Part shown: piece by piece, positions 33,814 through 43,300 of the stretch | How positions within the stretch are numbered: position 1 is the first letter of the stretch | How the letters are laid out: every line of letters begins with the position of its first letter | Notes under the pieces: model-generated | Database searches by the model: none | Seen by the model: only the letters and a program-made list of their open reading frames with translations | Told to the model about the DNA's origin: nothing | Made by a program: the position numbers and the translations under genes | Source of the DNA: Bedellia somnulentella | Lineage: Eukaryota > Arthropoda > Insecta > Lepidoptera > Bedelliidae | DNA length: 64,000 nucleotides | Assembly: GCA_963576735.1 (NCBI GenBank) | Contig: OY755183.1 | Location: 12,977,213-13,041,212 of the forward strand | Direction of reading: 5' to 3'

Positions 33814-36800
33814 TTAGTTCCCATTGGGGTAGGCAGAGACTATCGATCGCCACTTTGTACGATCCTGGCAAACCTCTCTAGCTTCATTCACATCCATCAG
33901 TCTTTTCATACATGCTCTTTTATTCTTCGTACTACGGACACCTGCCTTTTTGAGTACATTTTCTATTTGATCCAAATGTGTCCTCCGAGGTCGTCCTCTA
34001 CTAACATTACCTTCCACATTGGCTCTATAGATCTCTTTTACCAATTTACTGTCATCCATCCCCTCTATATGCCCAAACCATCTCAACATTCCTTTCTCTA
34101 TCTTTCTTACAATATCATCTTTTACACCACATCTTTCACGAATCACGTCATTCCTTACACGATCACATAACCTCACATTACAAACTTTTCTGAGGGACCT
34201 CATTTCTACTGCATTCACTCTGCTTTCATGCTTCTTCTGCCACACCCAACATTCACTACCATACATAAGCGTAGGAACGAGGACAGCATCATGCACAACC
34301 ATTCGAGCCTTTTCGGACACTGATTGACTAGACATGAGACTATCCAGTGCTCCATTTACCGCATTACCCTTTTTTACTATTCTTTCAATGTCTTCATCAC
34401 ACTTTCCATCCCTAGTTAACAAACTTCCCAGATATACGAACTCTTTCACTTGTTCCACTTTCTTACCATCGATCTCAATCACGCATTCAGTCATATTCTC
34501 CTCTCTCTCAAAAACCATGGTTTTGGTTTTATCTACATTCACTCTCATTCCTTTTCTTTCAAACGACGTACATGCAATATTCATCATCTCTTGCAACTCT
34601 TCAACCGACGATGCAAGTAACACTTGATCATCAGCATATAAGAGGCATTTGATGACGAATCCACCCATTCTCAGTCCATACTCACTTTCACGCAACTCTA
34701 TCAGACAGTCATCCATGAACAAATTGAAGAGCCACGGAGAAGCTACACATCCCTGTCGGACACCTCTAGAGATACCGAACCAGTCTGTGTTTTCCCCATT
34801 TATTCTTACACATGCACTAGAATCCTCATAGAGTGATACCAATGCACGTATAAGTTGGCTCCCCAAGCCGAACTTGGATAACACCTCCCACAAATACTTC
34901 CTTACCACCCTATCATACGCCTTCTCTAAATCTATGAAGGAGCAATACACCTTTCGATTCTTGGCTAAGAACTTTTCAGTGGTGCTCCTTAAAGAGAAGA
35001 TTTGATCCATACATCCCATTCCCTTTCTAAATCCTGCTTGCACATCCCAAATTTTGTCATCTGTTTCATTCATCACTCTTTCAATCAATACCTTTGCATA
35101 CAATTTACCGACAACACTGAGTAGGCTGATTCCGCGGTAGTTTTTAGCTTCCTGGTGTGACCCTTTTCCTTTATATAAGGGCACAATTACTGCCCTGCAC
35201 CAATCTCGTGGTACTTTACCACTCGACCAACACTTTTGAAAAAGGAAGTACAGCCAGGAAGCCACCAACCCTTTACCAGCCCTCAGCATTTCGATACTTA
35301 TCCTATCATACCCTGCCACTTTCCCTACTTTCATACTTTTCAATGCTTTTATTACTTCTTCCATACTAATGTCGCTGTCACTACTGTCACCCATTGCCTC
35401 ATTCCAGTCAACATTGCTGCCCATTGGCGAAGAAATAGGTGAATCCTCTTTTTCAAACAGTCCCTCAAAATAGTTCTTCCATACTCGTCTTATGCTACTT
35501 TCATCCGTCGCCAATTCACCCTGTTCATCTCTCACTACATTCACTCTCGTGTTTTGGGAAACTCCCTTTTCTTTCCGGATATATTTCCAGAATAACTTTT
35601 GGTTATCCCGGAAATTATCAGAAAGTTTCCTCTCACACCACTCTTGCAGATCTCGCTTTTTCTTTTCTATTTTCTTCTTTACCTCATTCTTAACTCTCTT
35701 ATATTCATCTTCACTTTTCTGTACTACATCGTCAGTTACACTCGCATCCATTCGTTTACTAGCTTTAATCGCTAGTAAATCCAACCAAGCTTTCTTCTTA
35801 TCTCCAACTGCCTCTTTCACATCTTTATCCCACCAACTTGTCCTCTTACTCAATCCACACACTTCCGTCGCACATTCAACCATTGACGATTTGAGCATAT
35901 CCCATGCTTCTTCTATTTCCAATTCATCCTTCATCTCCACGCAACGTAGTCTCTCGTCCAGTTTCTTCATGTATTCATCTCTAATGTTTACATCCTCTTC
36001 CAATTTCTCCACTTTTATTCTCGCAAATTCAGTTGTTGACACTTTGGCCCTGTGACGCCAACGCGTGCACAGTCCCCTCAATCGTGATATCACGAGGAAG
36101 TGATCTGTGCCAACGTTAATGCCCCTATAGACTCTGGTGTCAACAACCTTTGCTCTTAGCCTTTCATCCACTATCACAAAATCTATCATACTTCTCTCGC
36201 TTCCCCTCTGTCTAGTATACATATGGATATCTTTGTGTTCAAACAACGTGTTCGTAACACAAAGATTCCTCCCCAAATATACATCAATCACTATCTCCCC
36301 ATTCTCGTTCACTCTTTTATCACCAAACTTTCCTAAAACTCTTTCACAACCGTTGCGTGACACCCCAACCCAACCATTAAAATCTCCTAACATAACAATT
36401 CTCTCATTCTGATCACACCCATTCGCAACATCGTCTAACAAATTCCAAAACTCCTCCCTCTCGGATAATGGTTTGGACATGTCCGGAGCATACACGCAAA
36501 TTATGCGCATCCGGACAAGCCCTACCTTCACCTTTATCCATAGGAGCCTTGGACTCACACATGCATAATCTTTCATGCACTTAGCCATCCTTTCAGATAT
36601 TAGAAGTCCCACGCCTTGGCAAGCTCTGTCACTCTCGGCAACTCCCGACCAGATAGCAGTAAATGGGCCAAGTTGTGAAACCTCTTTTTCCTTGCGCTTC
36701 GTTTCATTCACACATACAAAATCTAGGTTTCTTTCTTCCATAATCAAACATACTTCATCTAATTTTTCATGCATCCCTCCACACACATTCATCGTACCAA

Positions 36801-36882
36801 AGCGGGTCTCTTCAGCCCACTTTTCGCCCCGCGAGGAACCGCGGCGTGACAGTTCGTGTTTAATTTTTGTTCTGAAACACAT
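33814..36882 (-). CDS. RTE polyprotein: AP-type endonuclease plus reverse transcriptase
   Basis: A 1022-residue frame without stops. Residues ~28-270 form an apurinic-type endonuclease, with TMNVCGG (N32), VNETKRK (E60), LGDFNGW (D167, N169) and TDHFLV (D260, H261). It nicks target DNA. Residues ~510-830 are the reverse transcriptase: NYRGISLLSVVGKLYAK (581-597), CSFIDLEKAYDRV (647-659), GVRQGCVASPWLF (707-719) and the catalytic box YADD (749-752). The C-terminal part (830-1022) holds WFGHIEGMDD, RGRPRRTHLDQI and ends YPNGN. The length and one-frame design fit the RTE clade. The proposed start is the first methionine (MCFRTK); an earlier start is possible. The stop codon lies within the conserved 3' terminal stem. 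Homologous pieces elsewhere in the window are stubs. All catalytic residues I can check are present, so the copy could be active or very recently so; this is not shown by sequence alone. Confidence 0.95.
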   Translation of the reverse strand: MCFRTKIKHELSRRGSSRGEKWAEETRFGTMNVCGGMHEKLDEVCLIMEERNLDFVCVNETKRKEKEVSQLGPFTAIWSGVAESDRACQGVGLLISERMAKCMKDYACVSPRLLWIKVKVGLVRMRIICVYAPDMSKPLSEREEFWNLLDDVANGCDQNERIVMLGDFNGWVGVSRNGCERVLGKFGDKRVNENGEIVIDVYLGRNLCVTNTLFEHKDIHMYTRQRGSERSMIDFVIVDERLRAKVVDTRVYRGINVGTDHFLVISRLRGLCTRWRHRAKVSTTEFARIKVEKLEEDVNIRDEYMKKLDERLRCVEMKDELEIEEAWDMLKSSMVECATEVCGLSKRTSWWDKDVKEAVGDKKKAWLDLLAIKASKRMDASVTDDVVQKSEDEYKRVKNEVKKKIEKKKRDLQEWCERKLSDNFRDNQKLFWKYIRKEKGVSQNTRVNVVRDEQGELATDESSIRRVWKNYFEGLFEKEDSPISSPMGSNVDWNEAMGDSSDSDISMEEVIKALKSMKVGKVAGYDRISIEMLRAGKGLVASWLYFLFQKCWSSGKVPRDWCRAVIVPLYKGKGSHQEAKNYRGISLLSVVGKLYAKVLIERVMNETDDKIWDVQAGFRKGMGCMDQIFSLRSTTEKFLAKNRKVYCSFIDLEKAYDRVVRKYLWEVLSKFGLGSQLIRALVSLYEDSSACVRINGENTDWFGISRGVRQGCVASPWLFNLFMDDCLIELRESEYGLRMGGFVIKCLLYADDQVLLASSVEELQEMMNIACTSFERKGMRVNVDKTKTMVFEREENMTECVIEIDGKKVEQVKEFVYLGSLLTRDGKCDEDIERIVKKGNAVNGALDSLMSSQSVSEKARMVVHDAVLVPTLMYGSECWVWQKKHESRVNAVEMRSLRKVCNVRLCDRVRNDVIRERCGVKDDIVRKIEKGMLRWFGHIEGMDDSKLVKEIYRANVEGNVSRGRPRRTHLDQIENVLKKAGVRSTKNKRACMKRLMDVNEAREVCQDRTKWRSIVSAYPNGN

Positions 36883-36895
36883 TTGGACCCCGTGG

Positions 36896-36938
36896 GGTCT
36901 AGGGATTTGTAGCCGTGAGTATATGTATGTATGTATGT
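36896..36938 (+). mobile_element. Inverted SINE-A-like terminus at the RTE 5' end
   Basis: Plus strand reads GTCTAGGGATTTGTAGCCGT, GAGTATATG and ATGT units, like the last ~40 bp of SINE-A, directly upstream of the RTE frame and opposite to it. It is preceded by a small hairpin, GGACCCCGTGGGGTC (36882-36897). Confidence 0.85.
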
Positions 36939-36939
36939 T

Positions 36940-37504
36940 TAATGTGAGAATGCAGTAGAATGAGACAGCTGGGGCACCTAGGGGTATTATTTTGTTTTGC
37001 GCATTTTGTCATGCAATGTTTCCAAGTATTAGCGGGTGACATTCAATAAACAAAAGTTACTATAAACCAATTTCCCTCAATGCAAACAATAAAATTAGAT
37101 ATCACAAATATTAGGAGAAACTTCCCTTGCTTTTCGTGAAAAGCAAGGGAAATAAACTGTCCGCCTAGCCAGAGCCCCTATATATATCTATAAGAATGTT
37201 ATGCCGACAATGAGTTTTAATGCTCTGCTTACTAATTGCTGTAGTGTAGGGTTACAATTGCACCTTTGAAACTGTAGCTGTAATCGTAAACCAATGAAGA
37301 ATTATAATAATTAATAATAATTCGTGTAATAGATAAAGTATGAACGTTATTTTTTTTACAGTTATTTTGAAAAATAACGTACTAAAATTTTATGTAGCTA
37401 ATAGTTACTTACGCAAAATTTTATTCATTTTTTAAAAACATACACATTATAGCATTCATAATTTAATTCCTGCGTTATTACATTCTTGACTACGAAATTC
37501 TCAA
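36940..37504. other. No gene; contains a short hairpin
   Basis: AT-rich DNA apart from the hairpin at 37122-37151. Confidence 0.4.
37122..37151. repeat. Perfect 14-bp inverted repeat with 2-base loop
   Basis: TTCCCTTGCTTTTC, GT, GAAAAGCAAGGGAA. Not part of a recognised family here. Confidence 0.9.
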
Positions 37505-37750
37505 CCACATACCTACTCACCGTTTTAAGCAAAAAGGGGTGGGTCAGAGGGTTACCAATTGACCTATCTTTCTACTTAACAGAGCTTAATCATATAAAAA
37601 TATTTAATCCGCTTTAATAAATTGAGAGGGAAAACAATAAAAATAAAGGGAATATTGATGGGTTTCCAGCCACATCCCCCAGAAATCCCTTAGTCATCTT
37701 GGACGACAGGCACGGGAATAAAATGGGTTGGTACCATATTGAAACGATCT
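37505..37750 (-). mobile_element. SINE-A relic, very degenerate
   Basis: CCTACTCACCGTTTTAAGC, AGGGGTGGGTCAGAG, GATGGGTTTCCAGCC and a GGGAATAAAATGGG block are in the right order. Confidence 0.6.
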
Positions 37751-37805
37751 AAATTAAATTTACACATTATAAACATACAACGTTTAGGGAGCCGACTATT
37801 AAAAT

Positions 37806-38068
37806 ATACATACATACACACTCACGGCTTTAAATCCCTGAAAGGGGTAACCAGAGCTGAAGCTCCAATATATTATTCTGAAGAATCAGACATTTTTTCA
37901 GTTGCTTTTGGAAATTAAGTGAGGAAAAGATTATAATTAATGTTTTTGGTGACAGATCTCTAACCGTATTGCCCACAAATCACTTGAAAAGTTCCGATAC
38001 CCTTAGTCGCCTCTTCGATCACCCATGGGAAGAAATGGGGTAGTGGTATTCTAAGCCGACACTAGACA
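37806..38068 (-). mobile_element. SINE-A, near full length
   Basis: TACATACATACACACTCACG to AAGCCGACACTAGACAG. It carries GGTGACAGATCTC and CGATCACCCATGGG, the same subfamily as at 1996, with a ~20-bp insertion near the tail. Confidence 0.88.
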
Positions 38069-38310
38069 GAAACAAATATTAAAATATGCATTTGACAAAC
38101 TCATTTTGTACTTCGTTCCCCATTCCGCTGTATCAAATTGAACACTGACATGAGAATGGGAGTGGTGAAGTGATATTAATGTAACACTTGGATAATAAAA
38201 TCATTTGTCTTGCGTAGTCTTTTACCAGAATTAAACTCTGTTATGATTATGACTGAATGAAAATCTTCTTTTCTTTTAGCAACAGAAATATAATAGTCTA
38301 CTATTCAAAA

Positions 38311-38518
38311 ATACATACATACGTACATATACTCACGGCTATAAATCCCTAAAAGGGGTAGCCAGAGTTGAGTGGGGAAAAGATGGTAGAATAAAGGTTG
38401 TTGGTGATGGGTCTCCAACCGCATCGCCCAAAAATCCCTTAAAAAGCCCCAATACCGTTAGTCGCCTCTTACGTACACCCACCGGAAGAAACGGGGTAGT
38501 GCTATTCTAAGCCGACAC
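38311..38518 (-). mobile_element. SINE-A, internally deleted
   Basis: A deletion joins GGTAGCCAGAG directly to TTGAGTGGGGAAAAG. Otherwise close to the 5721 subfamily. Its head end abuts the next SINE-A. Confidence 0.9.
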
Positions 38519-38764
38519 TATATACATACATATACTCACGGCCATAAATCCCAGAAAGAGGTAGCCAGAGCTTCAGCGCTAGAAACTTCTCAGCCACATT
38601 TGGAAGTTGATAGGGGACAAGATGGTAGAAATATAGTATCGTTGGAGATGGGTCTCCAACTGCATCGCTCAAAAACTATTTAAAAAAACCTTATACCCTC
38701 AGTTGCCTCTTACGACACCCATGGGTATAAAGCGGTAACGACCTTCTAAGCCGGCACCACACGG
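38519..38764 (-). mobile_element. SINE-A, tandem neighbour
   Basis: Starts TATACATACATATACTCACG immediately after the CGACACTA head of the previous copy; ends GGCACCACACGGC. Clearly more diverged than its neighbour, so the pair reflects insertion next to or into an existing copy, not a duplication. Confidence 0.87.
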
Positions 38765-39201
38765 CAAATACTAATAATACTTCCTATATAAATAAAAATG
38801 GTTAATGCTACAAAGCTGACACCTGTCTCAACGCTCATTCTATAATGCAAGTGTAGCTATTCTGGGATAAAACTGCACGGAATAACTAGTTGAGTTAGTT
38901 ATGAATACTAAAGAGCCGGTTAAAGTGTATTTTAATTTCATCTCCTCGCTATCTTTCATTATTTTCGAACGAGAATTACGAGTAAAATCAGTCAGTTGTA
39001 ACAATTGTTACATGAATTTAGTATTTGCGTCGGTGTAAAATTTTACTTCGCAGAGAAAATGCTGGATCATTCGCTTTCGTTCATTAACAAATATTAAACG
39101 TATATTTTCAATTTGAAAGCCGGATAATAAGTTATATCCGCTTTTCTTATTAAGTTTTCAGTTCCGTGATTTAATTCTGTTGCAGTTAACGAAGTAGTTG
39201 C
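38765..39201. other. No gene seen
   Basis: AT-rich; nothing recognised. Confidence 0.4.
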
Positions 39202-39452
39202 TGTGTAGTGTCGGCTTAGAATAACACTACCCCATTTCTTCCGGTGGTTGTACGTAAGAGGCGACTAACGGTATTGGGGATTTTAAGGGATTTTTGGGCG
39301 ATGTGGTTGGAGACCCATCACCAACAACCTTTATTTCACTATCTTTTCCCGACGCAACTTCCAAAAGTGGCTGAGGAACTTCAAGTTGGCTACCCTGGCT
39401 ACCCCTTCTAGGGATTTATAGCCGTGAGTATATGTATGTATGTATGTATGTT
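39202..39452 (+). mobile_element. SINE-A, full length
   Basis: GCTGTGTAGTGTCGGCTTAG to GCCGTGAGTATATGTATG with four ATGT units. GTTAACGAA occurs on both sides (39186-39194 and about 39450), a possible short target duplication. Confidence 0.92.
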
Positions 39453-39480
39453 AACGAATTAAAGTATCTACATACCCTTA

Positions 39481-40224
39481 ATTTGAATGTTTTTGTTCAT
39501 GAAAACCTCATGTGGGGATTATTCCTAATAAATAAATGATAAACAAAGGAATGAAAAATTTTGACACCGATCCCGCCCGCCGATCGAACCCGCGACCTCG
39601 GGTATACGCCTCCGTCGCTCTGCCAATTGAGCTATAGTGTCAATGGCTTCCAGTGCGAATTTCTTCTATCCTTTGTTTTTTTACACTTTCAAGTAGTGTT
39701 TGCGTTCCCTACCTCCGTTTTTTTTTTTTTTTGGAAAACATTGACACTCTAGCTAGGGAATATGCATAAAATTTTATATGCCCTAAAACTTTTTTTCACG
39801 AATACTTATTATCGCAATATTATAATGAAAAGGTTTTTTTTTAAATTCACTTATTATTTAAACCGCTAAAATAATATTCAAAAAGTGCAAAATAAGGGAG
39901 CGAAATCAAAACTTCCAAAACGCGCTACCATCGGTTGAACGAAATGTGACGTCATCTGACACGAAATTGTATTCAAAAGCGTCGAAAACACTAGGGTAAA
40001 CACCCACTGGACGTGTCATGTGACGTCACGTATAGCGCGCGTAAAATGGCGGCGTTTGAACTGCTTAAATTTTTCAAAAGTTTTAAATTTCAATTTTAAA
40101 AATATCTAGAGGTTTTTGAAGCCCAGTAATATTTTTTTCTACGTTATAAAATAGAAAACTATCAAATTAAGACAAAAAAGAAAAACATGAATATTCCCTA
40201 TTGGCAGAGATCCTTTATTTATTA
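39481..40224 (-). mobile_element. SINE-T copy split or extended by ~490 bp of other sequence, inside one target duplication
   Basis: AGTATCTACATACCCT occurs just left (39465-39480) and right (about 40225-40240). The left ~255 bp is a minus SINE-T (core A box TAGCTCAATTGGCAGAG). The rest (39740-40205) is unrelated; its edges, CTCTAGCTAGGGAATATGCA and the inverted ATGAATATTCCCTATTGGCA, look like imperfect ~20-bp terminal inverted repeats. It contains GTGACGTCA motifs (39948, 40020) and ATGGCGGCG. A CCTTTATTTATTAG remnant of SINE-T tail type follows at 40210. Best read as a small TIR element inserted into SINE-T. Confidence 0.65.
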
Positions 40225-40240
40225 GTATCTACATACCCTC

Positions 40241-40450
40241 CTACCTACATACATGCATACATACGGCTATAATTCCCTGTAAAGGGTAACCAGAGCTAAG
40301 GAATTAGAAATTCCTCAGCCACTTTTGAAAAGTTGAGTGGGGAAAAGATGATACAATAAAGGTTGTCGGTGATGGGTCTCCAACTGCATCGCCCAAAAAT
40401 CCCTTAAAAGCCCCAATACCGTTATTCGCCTCTTACGTACACCCACCTAC
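40241..40450 (-). mobile_element. SINE-A, head truncated
   Basis: CATACGGCTATAATTCCC to CGCCTCTTACGTACACCCAC, then CTACCTACCTACC replaces the head. Confidence 0.87.
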
Positions 40451-40464
40451 CTACCTACCTGCGA

Positions 40465-40655
40465 TATAATTTCCCCTATAAATCCCAAAAAAGGTAGGAC
40501 AAAGTTACAGATTTAAAAAAATCTGCCATTTTTTTCAGTTGCACTGGCAAAGTTTGTAAAATAAAGGATAGTTGGGTATGGGTCTAAAGCTACATCTCCC
40601 GATGATCCGCCGCGGGAAGAAATGTGTTAGTGCTATTCTACGCCGACGCCGTTGT
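40465..40655 (-). mobile_element. SINE-A relic
   Basis: CCCTATAAATCCCAAAAAAG, GTTGGGTATGGGTC, CGCGGGAAGAAATGTGTTAG and TTCTACGCCGACGCC. Confidence 0.7.
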
Positions 40656-40917
40656 AGCTCAAGTTTTATTTTTAGTACATTAAGTGCGGGTCAAATGCCT
40701 TCGATCCTTCCTTGGTTACAAATTCATAAGCATACGCAAAAGGTCCTGAAATGTATTTTAGTCTGGTATCATGCTAACGACAAATTTTCACTTGTTTAAT
40801 TATAAACTCTCTAATTCTAATTGAAAATTATAATAGCACAGAAGTACTTTTGAGTGGGTCAATGGTTTCAAGAAATTCCTGCTAATTCAGTTTATTGAAA
40901 TTCTTATTTGTACAAAA

Positions 40918-41090
40918 ATACATATACGCAAGCCATTAGATCCCATTGGGGAAGGCGGAAAATATCATGGCCACACTTTGGGCGCCTGCCTTTTTAAGCA
41001 TATATTTTATTCGTTGTAAAGGTGTCCTTGTCTTTGTAATTTATCATCATAATTTTTCTAAATAAGCCTAAATCATCTTGAACCATCATA
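40918..41090 (-). mobile_element. RTE 3'-end relic
   Basis: CAAGCCATTAGATCCCATTG, GGGGAAGGCGGAAAATATC, GCGCCTGCCTTTTTAAGC; internally deleted. Confidence 0.65.
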
Positions 41091-41281
41091 GTTGTGAGCA
41101 CATCCCATGCTTTCTCCCATCCCGATCACAAACATTTATGACATAATCTAAGAGGTTCCAAAACCATAGCTCTTATTAGTAATCATATATTAATCGGTAC
41201 TCTGTGGCGGATTCGTGGAGTTGACATATTCAGTGTTTGTAGGAAACCAAATCTCGATCAGAATAACTAAACTGAAACTCA

Positions 41282-41900
41282 AATATTCACGCCCCTATAT
41301 CCCCGACGGGATTGGCGGAGCTCTTGATACTTCTGAACATCACGTGGCATAGTCACCCGGTGTTCAGAGTACCCACGTTTTGCTTGGGCAGCGTACTGAC
41401 GTGATAGGGGGCAGGTCTTTCGCCGTTTTGTACGAATATACTGTCACATGACATAGTACAACTAGCTATACGGGTTTCGTCACGATGTTTTCCCTCACCG
41501 TTAACAATCTCGATAAATTAGCCACACATATGACTTTATTGTGCCGTGTAGTGTCGGCTTAGAATAACACTACCCCATTTCTACCCGTGGGTGATCGTAA
41601 GAGGCGTCTAAGGGTATAGGGGCTTTTTAAGTGAATTATGGGCGATGTGGTTGGAGACCCGTCACCAAAAACATTAATTATTACCATCTTTTCCCCAATC
41701 AACTTCCAAAAGTGGCTGAGGAATTTCTCATTCCATAGCTCTGGCTACCCCGTTAAGGGATTTATAGCCGTGAGTATATGTATGTATGTAAATATGACAT
41801 TAGAAAAGACAAGTTGAAGTGGGCCTGATCCGGGATTTGAACCATCCACGTCTACACGATAAGCGATGTTCTTTCTACCCACTGCGCTATCATGGTTGCG
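41282..41900 (-). mobile_element. SINE-B, split by a SINE-A
   Basis: Left part 41282-41545 runs from the tail side (TATCCCCGACGGGATTGGCG) to CACACATATGACTTTA. Right part from about 41790 continues ATATGACATTAGAAAAGAC to the tRNA head (minus B box GGATTTGAACC region; A box near 41880). The duplicated ATATGACTTTA/ATATGACATTA marks the SINE-A insertion. Confidence 0.9.
41550..41790 (+). mobile_element. SINE-A nested in a SINE-B
   Basis: Full copy GCCGTGTAGTGTCGGCTTAG to GCCGTGAGTATATGTATG, of the GATCGTAAGAGGCGTCTAAG subfamily. Target is the middle of a SINE-B. Confidence 0.93.
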
Positions 41901-42194
41901 AATATCGGTTATATCAGAATTACCGAGCTTTTACTAATCCGAACTCCTTATAGATTCTAAAACTATAAATTTACAAACGAAATTTTAATGGTATTAGAAT
42001 CTTAGTGGATATTGGATTAGTTTCAGAAAGTTTCAACTCTTAGCATCTCACTAAAGTCCGCTAATTAGTGTTGTTTACATTATTTGTGAAAGTCTTTATT
42101 TCACATTTAGCTTTGAAAATAACATAACGAGTTGATTGTTTATATAAAGGACGTTTTTAGCATCGCAGCATAAATAAAGAAACTAATGACGTTA
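41901..42194. other. No gene seen
   Basis: AT-rich spacer. Confidence 0.4.
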
Positions 42195-42392
42195 CGTGGG
42201 TGATCATAAGAGGCGACTGAGGGTATTACTGCTTTTAAAGAAGTTGTTGGGTGATGCGGTAGGAGACCCCTCATTAGCAACCTTTATTATATAATCTTTT
42301 CCCCACTCAACTTCCGATAGTGGCTGCGGAATTTCTTATTCTGTAACTCTAGTTACCCTGCTAGGGATTTATAGCTGTGAGTATATGTATTT
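42195..42392 (+). mobile_element. SINE-A, 5'-truncated
   Basis: Begins CGTGGGTGATCATAAGAGGC, ends TTTATAGCTGTGAGTATATG. Confidence 0.88.
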
Positions 42393-42622
42393 ATACATAC
42401 ATACATATACTCACGGCTATGAATCCCTTGAAGAGATAGCCAGAGCGAGGGAATTAGAAATTACTCAGCCACTTTTGCAAGTTGCTTGGGGAAAAGATGG
42501 TGAAATAAAGGTGGTTGGCGACCGCATCACCCAAAAATCCCTTAAAAGCCCCATTACCGTTAGTCGCCTCTTACGAACACCCACCGGAAGAAAAGGGGTA
42601 GTATTATACACTATACGGCATA
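42393..42622 (-). mobile_element. SINE-A, tail-to-tail with the previous copy
   Basis: CATACATACATATACTCACG at left directly follows the ATGT tail of the plus copy; right end is ACACTATACGGC. A block around GGTGATGGGTCTCCAAC is deleted (reads GGTTGGCGACCGCATC). Confidence 0.9.
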
Positions 42623-42949
42623 TATATGTCTGTATGAATTGCTTTTTCAAGTTCATTACAAGATATTTTTTAAGTATTTTGTTACTAAATACTCGTCTGT
42701 TCTAAATGAAAGTATGGTAAACCCATATCACGGTAACTGAGGAGGGTAATCAACGTAGAAAAGTTAAAATAATTCATCCGCTTGGGGTAAATATAGGGGG
42801 CAAACTTAGGCTAAAATGGGAGCCATCATAATTGCTGAGATCCATCTATACTCCAAAAATGATACCAGTAAATACACGAAATAAATTAGTTATCTAAAAC
42901 CCAAATAATACATGCTTACATTTTCGCAAAATTATGGAAAGAATTTTAC
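42623..42949. other. No gene seen
   Basis: Nothing recognised. Confidence 0.4.
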
Positions 42950-43300
42950 AAATGAATCTGACCCGACAGACTTCGTCCTGTCAAAAAAATACTTTTACTT
43001 GTTGGATGTCATTAAATTGCCATATTTTATATTAGCCTACCCGCTGAGGGTCTCGGTCAAAGGATGAGGAAAAAGATGTTTTTAATATTATCCTCATTTA
43101 TTTATTTAAAATCTAATTAAAACTTTACATCTATAAACACTGAGTCGGCTTTTTTATCCTCATAACTGTTTCCACCTTTTCTATAGCTAACCTTCTAAAT
43201 TTTAATTAACTCTTTACAAAAAGGATCAGTCGAATCGGTCCAACCGTTTTAAAGTTTTGCGCTTAGTAACACATTTAGCGATCTTTTTATTACATAGATA
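42950..43300. repeat. Unclassified dispersed-repeat-like sequence
   Basis: Has CAGACTTCGTCCTGTC and AATCGGTCCAACCGTTTTAA, segments I recognise as typical of dispersed insect repeats, but no ends can be set. Confidence 0.4.

Larger units (their letters stand above)
33783..36939 (-). mobile_element. RTE-type LINE, essentially full length
   Basis: Sense strand is minus. The 3' end (left) has the terminal stem CTACCCCAATGGGAACTAAC, GGCGTGAGAATATG and (ATGT)n. A single long frame fills the body. At the 5' end (right) the sequence ends in an inverted SINE-A-like terminus and a second tetranucleotide run, so the element is bounded by (ACAT)n on the left and (ATGT)n on the right. I found no convincing target-site duplication. 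This is the only copy here with an unbroken frame. Confidence 0.92.

Noticed and set aside
33745..36958. Several plus-strand open frames of 60-190 residues opposite the RTE
   Set aside because: They are antisense shadows of the RTE coding strand; compositions mirror it and no domain is visible.
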